Below, one piece after another: positions 1 through 12,500 of a DNA stretch of 64,000 nucleotides. Under the pieces are notes generated by a model that saw only the letters and a list, made by a program, of their open reading frames with translations, was not told the origin of the DNA and ran no database searches. Origin of the DNA: Eutreptiella sp. 'Long Island Sound 2002' (taxonomy: Eukaryota; Euglenozoa; Euglenophyceae; Eutreptiales; Eutreptiaceae); NCBI GenBank assembly GCA_964036045.1, contig OZ038385.1:63703670-63767669 (forward strand). Direction: 5' to 3'. How positions within the stretch are numbered: the stretch's first letter is position 1; each line of letters starts with the position of its first letter. The position numbers and the translations under genes were made by a program.

Positions 1-347
1 TAAAAAACCATTTGTGTCATCCTAAGTGGTTGCTGATCATTTTGGGAAACATCGCCCTACGCAACCCTACCCAAGAAGTGCAAACGGCCTGTTGAATGGT
101 GTATGGCGTGTATTACAAGCCTCGGAACACCTAACTCACCATTACCATGAGGTTTCGGGAACACAGCATTTAAAGCAGTTGAAAGCAGCCAAATGCTGAA
201 AATGTTGGAATTTTGGTTCTTTCTTGGCGCCCAATAGCAACCAATTTGGGTTCCCAACACGGTCAGTCACTGCGGTTGCGAATTGGGTCAAAATGATGCT
301 GGAAAATGACAAAAAACTGGGATACTTTTTGGCTGGAAAATACCCCC

Positions 348-529
348 TCAACTTGCTGCACCGCTGCCCGGCTGCTGCCGTTGAGTCTCTTGCTCAAACT
401 TTGTGGGATTGAACTTTGCGCTTGAATCCGAGCTACCAGGCGGGGGCATGAAATTGTCTGAGATCGCACGAAATTGCTGCTGCTGCTTGCTGTCCGAAGG
501 GTAGGGGTAGTTCCATGAAGACTGGTAGT
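348..529 (-). CDS. Terminal exon, Gln/Ser-rich C-terminus
   Basis: The frame reads SWNYPYPSDSKQQQQF, continues through a Gln, Ser and Pro-rich stretch to GSGAAS, and stops at TGA (348-350). The acceptor AG lies at 530-531 and the first two bases complete a split codon. Composition suggests a disordered tail. It is the last coding piece before the window edge and probably the C-terminus of the WD40 gene upstream on this strand. The link is by position and strand only. Confidence 0.5.
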
Positions 530-3500
530 CTACAGTGGAGTACAACTGGTATCTGTGTCATGTCTTTCCAGAAAGGGGGGGGAAGGTGGCCCAGAGACCC
601 CAAAAGGGGTAAAACCTTGGTCGGTGAACAGCATGTTTTGGGCACTGAGAAGTGCACTGCAGGCAGATTCTTGGATAAGCGTAAAGGTCAGCGAGCTGGT
701 GTTCTGAAGAACGTCAACCAGTGGCTCAAGTGGCCGCCAACCAACCGCCAACAGCTGCCGTCTGCGGAACACCAGACGCTGTCATCCAACCGTCCTCGCA
801 GCGGTCCTCTCCAGGGGGTGCTCAGATACCACATGAATGCACCAGAACAATACGTTCAACTGCAGAAAACCTTCTGCCTCCGCTGTAGCTCTGCCTCGAT
901 GTGTTACAGATGAGCAAGCAAGCAAATCCTTCCCTATACAACATGACGGGTGTGAGGCACACCCTCTGCAGTAGGACAGAGCATGGCCACTGTGCTGGCG
1001 TTGGACCCTCGCAGGACGTATGCGGGTTTCAAATGCGGAGGATTCGGCAAATTGAACACTGACCGGAGTTTATCTGCAAGAAAGAGGCATTGGACAAAGC
1101 CAATAGCAAGAAGCAGGGGGCCATGCCCGTCCAGACAATGGTAACCTCGGGTGGATGGCTCAAGTGTCTCCCTAGCCAGTGGGGTGTGTTGCCTCCTTCG
1201 TGTTTGATTGTAGAAATGCAGCCTTTGTTTAGCCTTCTTTCGCCATTTCGCTATGACCTGCCCCCCTCTTCTTCTTGCCTTCAAGGTTTGGTTTATGGTT
1301 CCACCACCCTGGCCGGAAAAGAAGAAACAAAAGTGGAGGCGACAATAGAAACAACGGAAAGACAAAACCCACAACACACGACCACATGGAATTTGCCCAT
1401 GGCAGAAGGTGCTAAGAATAGCGGACCGCGGTGCAACAGGCCCTACTAGTCTGCACCGTCTGCAGCCGACCACAATCATCGAGAGTTCACTGCATTATTT
1501 CTTCGTCAGGCTGTTAATCAGGGTGAATATTGGTGTAATTGGATTGTTGTGCGTCGTGCCAGGGATACACCGTGGATTGCCAGTGGTGAGGCACTGAATG
1601 CTGGAGACCAGGAACCGGATCAGGTGCAGCAAACCACTAGTGAACAATGGTCCCACAGTTCTGTGCTTGTGAGCAGCAGCCAGTCCTTTTGCTTTTGTCT
1701 GTGTTTCGCCAGACCATTGCAAAGAACTGTACTGACAAATGGTTTTGTGCATTGCTCCACGGCTACTTGCTCCACGAAGCATCCATAACTGCGGAGGGCG
1801 GACACCACATGAATAGCATGCAGGCCGTACCAATCCGTTGATTAAATTACCAAAAAGTTCCTGCTCCACCTCCCCCCTTCCCCGCTCTACTAGCCAAGCT
1901 ACACCTTGTCCAAGATGTGGGGGGGGGGGGGCGTAGAAACTGTATGAATTTGGAACTTAGTGCACTTCAGTACCAGTCTTGTAGAAGTGAGGAAAGCTCA
2001 TCGGTCGGTATGCAGTTTCGGTTGTTCATGGGGCGGATGGATCGATGACGAGAGTGAGTTCCATCCAGGGTACTGCAACGAATCTCAAGGGCTACGGATA
2101 TGCGACAGAAAGCCACAGAGTTGTGGGGGTGGGGTCGCATACCAATTGAAGGATGGTCGTCCGGATGAAACAAAGAGGTCAATGCCGTGGCTAGTGGGCG
2201 CGTGAGTTGAATGCAGGAATCCATTTCAGCCATGTCGAGAGCTTCATCGTAAGTATTCACAGGCGAGCTCGTGAGCATAAGCGGGCTTGAGGGGAGACTC
2301 CGTTCAGGAGACCGTCCGGGAGATAGCGCGTCCCCGGGCCTCAGCTTATCAGTTCTCGCAGCATCATGAATGGAAGCGATCAAGCCACGGATATCGATGT
2401 TACCCAATGGGATCTGAGCGCAGAGCACAGCACAGCACAGCACAGCACAGCGCACAGCACAGCACAGCGCAGCACAACACAGGACTGCACAGCGAATCAC
2501 AGTACCGGAGAACACAGCACCGCGTGCACAGCACAGCGCATCGCAGCGCAGCATGTACCAGCACAGCACCGCACATACCGGCATGACAAAGCGCACCCCA
2601 GCATTGCCCAATACAGCACGGCACGGCAAGGCCAGCACGGCACAGTGCAGCCCGGTGCACGGCATCGCACAGCGCAGGTGCCACAGGCAGCACAGCACAC
2701 GATAGTACAGCACAGCACAGCACAGCGCACCAAACCATTGCATGGCACAGCATGGCACCACCACAGCGCTGCGCACCTCCCATACCACAGTGTAAATCCT
2801 GTCTTGACGCCCAATAAACACATGTGCCAGCTTCAAATGCAAGGGGAAGTGTCCTTTGGTGGGCACACACACATACCTCTTCACAGCCGTTACGCGTTCG
2901 AGGACTGTCTGCAAAACATGACCGACTTGTCAGAAACGGTTTCGTCTGCTGACGTGCCGTGAGCATCCGATCCACACGGTTAGTGCTGAGCGGCTGATGC
3001 TGCAATACGTTTCGCATTTCACTGTCCTTTATGAGCGCCTCACCCGCGATTCCAAACCAGGTCCTCAGCATTGTCCCACAAGAGATGTCCCAGGCGTAAA
3101 CAGACGAGTCTGCGACAAAAACAGCGGGGGAGCACTCACTCAGATGTTGCGTTTCTCCGCCTCAATTTGCTCATCGGTTATTCGTTGCCCAACTCCACAA
3201 ATGGGGAGGGAGTACAAGCGCAAACACTCAAAAAGGTGGACGAAGATGTGCAGCAGCAAACAGACGGCAGAAGTGCACTGCCAGGACTGTCCGCAATCAA
3301 GAAAACAAAAACTGCCCCGGTGCGCCCCACCAAGACTGACACACGGTGCAGTAGACAACGGACAGCGCCGCGCCAACATCGGCAACTGGTAAGAAACACC
3401 ACTTACCGATACCTGAAATGGCATTCAATTGACAGCAGTCGGTAGCAGGTGTGCTTACTAACCAGAGTTGGGGCCATTAACTGCTAGCGGTTGGCGGTTA

Positions 3501-6500
3501 TTACGGAGCAACGGACGCCCATGCGGAATCCTTGTTGTGCTTGCCCTGCCTGTAGCATACATACAACAAGCGGGGATAGCTGTAGATACTACAGTAGTGG
3601 AGGGTAATTGTCCACCGGCCCCGGTAGCAGGGTCCGAGCCCAGGGCAGAGCACCTGGATCTTATTTGGTTGACAACTGAGGCACGGCTCGAGTGGTGGGG
3701 TTGGACAGCCCCTCCAGGTTGGAACACGACTCACAACCTCCTCTGCGCGTCGCTCAGTGGGGTTGGCCGGAATTGAATCCAGGATGCCGTGCCTAGAAAT
3801 CATGCCTCATACCACTGACGACTGCGCTATGGAAGTACCCCTGAGCAGTTGGCGGTTAAACACCGGCGCAGAGCCGTCCGAAAGGAAAACATAACACAAA
3901 AATGGTGCGGTCAGTGGACAGCAGGCTCAGGATGAGAAACACGCTGAGATGCCGCCGGGCTGTCATACGATGGCCAGCTGTTACTCATCAGAGGTGCATG
4001 CAGTCATGGGGCATTTTGCCCTGCCGTTGCATCCTCGTGTTGAGTGCGGCTCCCGACTCTGGGGCTACTGCCAGCTGTCTTGTCAAGCGCTGTTCCAAAC
4101 AGTGAAAAGATTTCTAGGAACAGCGCATGTGTAAAGGTTTCTGTACATCTGTCTCACCTTGCGCGTGAACGGCTCTGCTGGGCTCTGCTGGGCTTGGCCT
4201 CGGGCTGAGCTGTGCCTTGGACTGGGCTTCCCTTTTGAAGAAGGTGTGAATGGTTTCTGTCACGTTTGTAGGGCAAAAGGGCATGTAGAGAGTGTAATAC
4301 CATGCACACATAATGGGCACACCAAAATGTACATGGGAACAGTGTAGGAACAGTGTAAAGATTTTTAGCGTGGGAATAGCGTAGGAATAGTGGAGAGGTA
4401 TATAAGGAAAAGTGCTAAGAAGACAGCTGCCTACTGCAGCAGTGCATTCCTGTCTTCTCTTTGCTGCTGCACACCCCCGTGCACCGGTACAGTCCATTTG
4501 ATGGTGCTTGCGTTGCCCCAGTCTGGCATAGCACCTGCACCTCCCCATTGGAAGCCGCAGCCATCGAAAGATTTCTCAAAATGGACCGATTTGTGAAACT
4601 GGGGCGGCCTCAACTCAAAGGAGTCCTCTGATGGAACAGCGACCCTCTGACACTTGGCTGGCTCCAAAGTTTTGGCTGGGGGATCATCGTACCCGAAAGC
4701 ATCTGCCCCCTGTAAGCGGGATGGAACGTCGGAGCCCGCACACACCTGCCCCTGCTTTCCACATTTACGGCTGTACGACAGGAGAGCAGATGTCCTCCCT
4801 CTAAAACCTCTGGAGTTGTGGCGGATGCCAGGTATGTCATCCGTGCTCACTCAGCACTTACGTCCATGACATTTCTGTGGGGTTACCAATCATCCCATCC
4901 CATCCCATCCCATCCCATCCCATCCCATCCCATCCCATCCCATCCCATCCCATCCCATCCCATCCCATCCCATCCCATCCCATCCCATCCCATCCCATCC
5001 CATCCCATCCCATCCCATCCCATCCCATCCCAACCCAACCCAACCCAACCCAATCCAACCAAATCTGTGCCCCCGCTGCGTGACGCTGCGTCTCTGCCTC
5101 CTGAGACAATTCAGTGTGTTCCTCTTGTCCATCATCAAACCAGTGGCCTTGGTGTTTCAGCCCGGTCCAGAGGACGCCGAGGTCAGCACCATCTTTGACC
5201 CATGTATGGAAGGCAGGGCGTCCAGGTAAGACCCAGTGCTCCAGGTGCCCTGCAACAGTCCCTTGGCACACGGCGTCTCTGCTAGACGTCCCTCTTTCTG
5301 CCATGCTCTGCAATGACCATTGTTGGACCCGTCCAGACTACCCTGTCTGCCCCTTCCTCTTGTCGCCTCTGTCTCACGCCATCCCTCTTTCCAAACCCCC
5401 TGTCCCACTGCCGTGCGACCTGCAGTGCCCAGCAATTGCTGCACCCCTCCGCACTGCACATTGCACGGCACTTTGTGTCCTGTGCGCCTTGGACTGCACA
5501 TTGTGTGCACTGCACATCGCACAGTGCCTTTTCCTCCGACGAAAGTAGCCTGTAGGTGTAGCAGGCCACAAACCAGGCCCTGCTCCCTGCCACTCTGACC
5601 TTTTTGCCATTCTTTCCCCGATGTCCCCCCACCCAAGGCGATCAGAGTCGTTGCTAGGGAAGCCGGCGCTCTACTTCGGCCCCTCTGTGCTAACCCCTGA
5701 TAGGCATTGCCAAATATGAGTTTCAGTGACAGAGTGAACCGATGCGGGGCAGGCCCCTATCGTTCAGCCAGCCGGCCAACCCTGGTTGGTCCGGGGCGGG
5801 CTCTTGTAGTTCCAGGGCTGGCCCCAGTTGGTGCGGGGCAGGCCCCGCTAATTCCAGGCCCCATTAGTTCTGGAGCTGGCCCCGGTAGTTCCGAGGCAGG
5901 CCCCGGTCGGTGCGGGGCGGGTCCCTGTTGAAGTGCAGATTTTGCACCGTAATTTGCAAACAGACACTGCATGCCTCCCCTTTGGAGCGGGCTTTCAAGA
6001 TCAGGGGGCCTACCTGCGCACGAGACCAGCAAGTAGTCCTGCTCTGCAAGCCAGTACATCCCCTGAATGTCATCCGTATGGCCGCCAAGGACCTTCTCCA
6101 CCTCCAGTTCCCCAAGGGCGTAGAGCACGATGGACCTGGGCCAATGCACATATGAAGTCACAGCGGCATCCCGAAAGCGCCCCACTTTGTTGCCTGATTT
6201 GCTGGAAAAATTCAGCCCAATCTGTGTGCCGGGAGCTCGCATATCTCTCAGGGACGGCTGTTATATGCCAATGCGGGGCTTGGGTTTTTTGCACACTTTG
6301 TTCCGTTACCAAAAACTACCATCCCCCTGGGAGGTATGTGTATACTTTTCCACATCTGCATGAAACGGGCATTCTAATTTAATTTGAGTTGAGATGTGTC
6401 TCATCGATGTGTCGAAATTCCACGGCGGGCAGAAAAAACATTTTGATTCCAGAGGCCCCGATTCTGCTGCTCAATATAGGTGCCCAAGACCTTTCCCGGA

Positions 6501-9500
6501 GTCATATCTCTGACGTATCGGCACTTCAGCTCAGATGCAGTTTGCCATGCTGAATCCAGTGGTGCAGATTTCAGGTTCTATCTTAACAGTATGCTTGAGA
6601 AATGCATGACTTACTGTCGAAGTGGCAGGATGCTAATTGGACAATGACTAGGGGCACCACATTGCATGAGGGGGTGTCCAGGTTGTTAATCGGTCAAATT
6701 AGCGAACATATCCTGGAGTTGAGAGGCGCCACTTTGCACCTGGCTTCTACACATCCAATGCAACAATCCATCCCAAATGACTTGACCTCCAAATGATAAT
6801 ATGACAATATGTTGGTTGAGACGCCCCATCTGGAGCCTGGCCTGCAGCAAGCCTGCAGCAGGCTGAAAGGTGAAAGGTGGCAAGCAGATGATGCACCATC
6901 CAAACCGGACAAAATTCTCCACCATATCTTCAATTCATCATGCATACCTCAGGTGTTCCAAAAACCACTTTTCAAGGGCTTTTCGAATACATCCCACATA
7001 CCCCCCCTACAGGACACTCGGTCAGTGGGCACAACAAGGCAACAATGACATTGACCCTGAAAAACGTTCTGCGGTGGCATCTTTGCTGTGTCCCCGAGAG
7101 ATATCCCTGACCGCTAGCAAACCATCAATTTAGGATAGTGTTGTGTGCAACTTGGGCTTGGACAGAGAATGCAATATCTGGAGGTTAGACCCTTTGCAGC
7201 CACAAGGATGACGCGTCCATGGAGCTAGAACAGCCTGTCCATACAGGACAGAAGATGCCTTCATACTCTGAACCCTGCTTTATTGACATGATCCGAAAAA
7301 TCCAACAAACCAGAGCACAAAATCAGGGCAAATTGGGGGAATCGCCCTCGATATGTCGTTTTTTTTCAGCGGGGGGGGGGGCTATGCATCCAGCGGAACA
7401 GCACTCCCCTGAGCACATCATCTGCATGTTTCTCTTTCATTGTGCAGCGGCTTTTTCCGACCTTTGTGTGTCGTTTGCGGTGCATTTTGGGTGTTCAAAA
7501 CACCACAGGGTTCTCCATCCAGCAATTGAAATTGTGTCCTGGTGATGGGTGCATCCCTTTGTGCCCAGTTGCTGACCCTTCTTCTGATGCAGGTGCCCTT
7601 CCAGAGGCCCGGGCCCACTTCTTAGCCCGCTCCAACAGAGGCTGCTGTTCATCGGTTACCACATTTCTCTCCAAATCACTATGTAGCGGCCCTGCTGGGG
7701 GCAGGAGGTGGGGCATATGGACATGTGTGTGAATTTGACCCTCATGCCATGCCATCTCTTTGCATGCTACCACACATGCTTGGAGGACCCTAGGAGTCTC
7801 TTCGGGTCCACAAAGCCTGTGGGGTGGTGCCAACTTTGTGATAGACGGGTGAAACAACCATACTACTGGGTACCCTCCACTTGGGGAGGGGGGTCAGAAC
7901 AGGTTGGGGGCGACCACCCACCAATTATCTGTTGGAAACTGGGGGGTGCTTTTGGGGCCGGCCACTGGTATGGGGCCAAGGGGGGTTGAGGCTGGAGGGG
8001 GCAGTCTGGCATGCAGGTTGGAGAGAGGCGGGGGGGGGGGGGATCTAGCAGGCAGGGGAGCGGGGGGTTTTGGGGGCTGGCTGGTGTGTGTGTTCAAGGG
8101 CACCCCCGTCAATTCCGGGCATGCTGCCATTAAATGGTAGCATGTACCCTAGCCAGGGCTCTTATATGGCAAAACAGTCCCTCCCATAGGAAGTGTGGAA
8201 GGGGCCCCTAACCATGGATTAGTGCGCATCAATTTTGTTTTGTTACTTTGGGGCTTGGTTAGTGAAGATTGGTTTTATATGTCGAATGAAATGAAATGTC
8301 GAATGAAAAATTCCTATATGTTAGGGTCAGTTGTTGCATGAAGGATTTATCAAGGTTAGGATTCTGTTGTATGAAAGATTCCTGAAGGTTATAATCAGGT
8401 GATGAAAATAGGATTCCTTCTGGATTGATTCAGAATTGATGTGTAGAATTCCCGAAGTGTATAATTGTAGGCTCATATACTTAGAGGTCTTTGAAAAGTC
8501 CCCCAACTGAAGAGGAGGAAGAGGACGACCATCTTGCACACTTCGATTGAATCTCCTTTTCGATATGTTTGTTTTCACTACATATTTCCCCTGGACCGCA
8601 AACAGAGTCAAATGAAGAACTCAGGGCCTGAGCATACCTGTCCGCCCCCACGGAGCACACATGGATATTGACGCGCGTTGTGATGGGATCAGGGACCGTG
8701 ATGAAGTGCAGTATGGCATCCGTGTGATGGTGAAATTGCCCATGAAGTGTGAAGGAATCCCACTTCCATGACTGTGGGAAGTAGAAAGGAAATGGCCAGG
8801 AGCACTTAAACATCTCTCCAGCACCAACAACGCTCTGAATATTGTGCCACCCTCGCAACCCTGGGAAAGGCTGGAACCCTGCGGGCTACTTGACCACTGT
8901 GGTGCCGGGGCACGGTGTCGTACGTGCCGGGGTGCAGTGGGTGCCAAGCTCACTAATCCCACAGTATCGTGGGTGCTGGGGTGCGGCATCTGCACCACCA
9001 TTGTAATCCCGGAAGGCAGCGGTGCTCGTAATCTGCATAGAAAGCTTGGGGGCCAAACTGGTGAAAGCCACACTTGTAATCTGTCAAGGCAGCATTGTTG
9101 CTCTTTGTTGCATCCTTTGAACGGCCATTTTTGAATGTGCAATGTACTGCTGCAAATCATGGCAAACGAGTGCGAGCAAAAATCATGAAAATTGGCTGCC
9201 AGACACTGACAGTGGCGGGGAAAGCGCCGTGTCGGCTGGGCAGAGGATGCTCAAAGATTTTCAGACTAAAATCTGAAGCAAAATGCTGCCTTGACAGATT
9301 ACAAGTGTGGTGTTCACCAAAGAGGCTCCCAAGCCTCCTATGCAGGTTACGAGCACCGCTGCCATGCGGGGTTATGAGCTTGGTGCACCCACAATTCTGT
9401 GGGATTGTGAGCCCACCGCACCCCGGCACCTACGACACCGTGTCCTGGCACCACAGCAGTCAAGGAGCCCGCGCAGCTCCGACCTCTCGAAACCCGAAAT

Positions 9501-12500
9501 ATTCCGACCAGAACAACCCCACTCTATGACGGCATCCGCAGGGGACGCGCTCTCGGCCGGTAAAAGTCTCGCAAACCCCCCAAAAATTGAGCAGAACCAA
9601 GAAGTGGCTTGTGAGAGTTTTTGAGTAGGTATAATCCGTACGTCCCAGAACAATGGTGTGCACTCATTGTTTCTTGTGATAACGCACCGCCACCGAATGT
9701 TGCATCGGGTTTGGGCACTCCATTTCGACCGGCAGTGGGCTGGCGAATGGATTTCGTTGACTTTTCTGTCTTTAATGGCATTGGCTGTGCCGTGCCGTGC
9801 GGTAGCGTGCTGTGCTAGTACATACTGTGCTGTGCTGTGTGCTGTGCTGTGCTATGCTGTGCTGTGCTGTGCTGTGCTGTGCTGTGCTGTGCTGTGCTGT
9901 GCTGTGCTGTGCTGTGCTGTGCTGTGCTGTGCTGTGCTGTGCTGTGCAGTCCTGTGCTGTGGTTTATCGCCCCTCCATTACTTGTGCCCCCTCCCCATTG
10001 GATATCCCCCTGTCTACGTTGCTGTTGCAATCCGCGTCAGAACACCCCGCCCCGCTTCCAACTGAGCTTGCCCACAAGATTGCACCGTAGGCGGGGGGCA
10101 TTAAGGTGGAGAGATGTTTGTATGAACGAACAACTATTCTTTGCCTGGCTTTGCCGGGATGTGTCACAAAGTGAGCCATGTGCCAGTGATGGGGCTGAGT
10201 GCCCACATGCGGTCCCCATTGGAACGTGACATTTTCCCATCAAACACGTTTCAACCGCGGCCCCAGAACTCCTCCATAAAACTTATGAGAGGGTCGCCCC
10301 GCCTGTTGCATGGGGCGCCTGCGACGGACATGGTGACGAGGTCACGCTGCCGTTGGCGAAATGATTCATCGCGCTTCTCCACGGAGCGCAGAAGCCGCGA
10401 TTCCGACAGATGTCAAAATTGCAGCAGAACACTCATCGCAAGGGCTGCCGCGTGCGCGGCGTGGGAACTTTCCTTTCATGGGTCGTGTCCTGTGCTTTGT
10501 CCGTGATCCCTCCCTCCGGCCCCATGCGGCATGCTTTACCATACAGAGGGGAGGAATGGGGACCGCAAAGGATCCCACATTCTCACTTGCAGCGAGGGGG
10601 GGAGGGGATAGTGCCCTTGAACACAGGCTCGATCACAGGAGGCCCCCAACCCCAACCCACCGCGAACGTTTCTGCCGATGGATTTTTCAACTCCTGCAGT
10701 ACCGGGGGGGGGGGGGGGGGCTTCTGTGGACCGAGAAGGAGGGGGGGGGAGGGGACCCCGAACCACCGGTGTGGCTGAAATGTCAGGTAGAACTCTGCTC
10801 CCGTTGGGATCAGGGCACACATGCATGGCCCCAACACCAATCTGAGGCACACCTTGACAGCTCCATCGGCAGCCCCAGTGAACAGCAGCTCTTCATCAAC
10901 CAGAAGCGCCGTGATGCACTCAGAATGGGCCTGCCATTGCCGTGGCCGCTCATCTATGCACCCAGTGACTATGATCTGATGTGACAAGGCAGAGGGATGG
11001 CGGCTGTCGCCGACGTGCAGCGGATGATGCAACAGCGCTGCTGACGGCGCCTTGCTGCATTGACAAAATGGCATCACCGACTGCACTCAAATCCCTGAAT
11101 CGCATCCCCCCACGAGTCGCGAACGCGCCGATTCGTAGCGGAACAGTCGATGGCAAATACGCGCTGACACCCCCCAATTGGATGCGGAGTTGCCGTCTGG
11201 GCACCCTTTGTGCGCCCCACTAACAGCCACATGCTTCTACAGCGCAGGACACAAGCAGCGTGGCATTTGCAAGCGCAAGTGCACCCGGATGACGAAGCAC
11301 CGCACTGCACACCGTTCGATGCATAGGTCACTGGCGACACATCGGAGCGCTCATCCAAAGCCTCATCCGATTACCCATCCATGTACCCATCATACACCCC
11401 CAGCACCCAGTTCAGCCACCAGGGTAGGCATCCATCAGCCCACCCAACCCCCCTCCCCACCCCCACCCCTGCACCATGCACATTCAAGGAAACACACCAC
11501 GCCGCTGGCGCATCCTTGCACAAGGCAGCAATGTCGGGAGGAGAACTGAGCCACGCTTATCGTCTCAGACGCATCGCCTTGCTCTGACTCCGAGGTTTCT
11601 GATGAAGACGGGGGCGAGAACTCCGCAGAGATTCCACTTAGTTCCCTCGACCTGCCGTCTGCTTTACCTCCAACACGCTCATGCGACTCCGCACTTTTTA
11701 GCCTTTTCGCCGCTCACATGTGGTGTGCTCGTTCATTCACGAAGCCCTGAACAGCCATCCGCTCCGGCTGTTGGCCGAGTCGGTCCGTCGCTCGCCGAGT
11801 GGCGCTCAATGGCTCTCGCGCGGGGCTGTCTGGCTTTCGGATGGAGATGCAGGCCTTTCTAGTCAGTGGCCGGAACACCTGCGTCCCCCCGGCCGGAAAC
11901 AAAGCCCTCCCAGTATCGGCCTTGCCTTGCTTGCGGTCCCTGTGGGTCCATCCCCATCTGCCTCCACAGGCAGGAAGGCCCCGAGCCGCAGCGCCTGGAA
12001 AATCTCCTGGATTCCAGGATCTTATCGTCGCTGACACCACGTTCCCCGATGAAGCTGTTTTGGGCACTTGGTTTGGGGTGATATTGGGTGTTGGAAGAAG
12101 ATGGGCTCGATTCCACAGACCGAGCGGGGGCGGCGAAGCCCGAAGGGGGGGGGGGGGGGGCTGCGTCACCAGCACCAAGAATTCCAAAAATTGGGAGCAG
12201 GCGACTGTCCATGTGCAGACCGTGCAGACAGGCTCCAAACACTCCTCATTGAGCATCAATCAGCTTCGCCTGCCCAGGCCCCGACCGCCCACTACTACAA
12301 TCCTCCTCCGATCCTCACACATATGCCTCAAATCTGATTCTCACTCCAAATCCCGGGAAGCACCTGCAGCGTAAAACTTGCGCCACGCACTCGCCAGACT
12401 GACCCCGACCACAACCTGATAACAGTGCAGAACGAGTGTAAACACGGAGCAAGGTAACGTGCAACAGTTGTAGCATAAAGTTTCCCTGTGTGCCGCACAG

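Noticed and set aside
1967-3071. Long open frames (up to 315 codons) rich in Cys/Ala/Val through the AGCAC satellite
   Set aside because: They are artefacts of a pentamer without stops in several frames. Only the non-repetitive parts (2143-2413, 2877-3109) have splice sites and protein-like composition.
4818-5313. Open frames with SHPIP or GWDGM repeats
   Set aside because: Direct translations of the CATCC satellite.
9658-10229. CCAVL-repeat open frames
   Set aside because: Translations of the TGTGC satellite.
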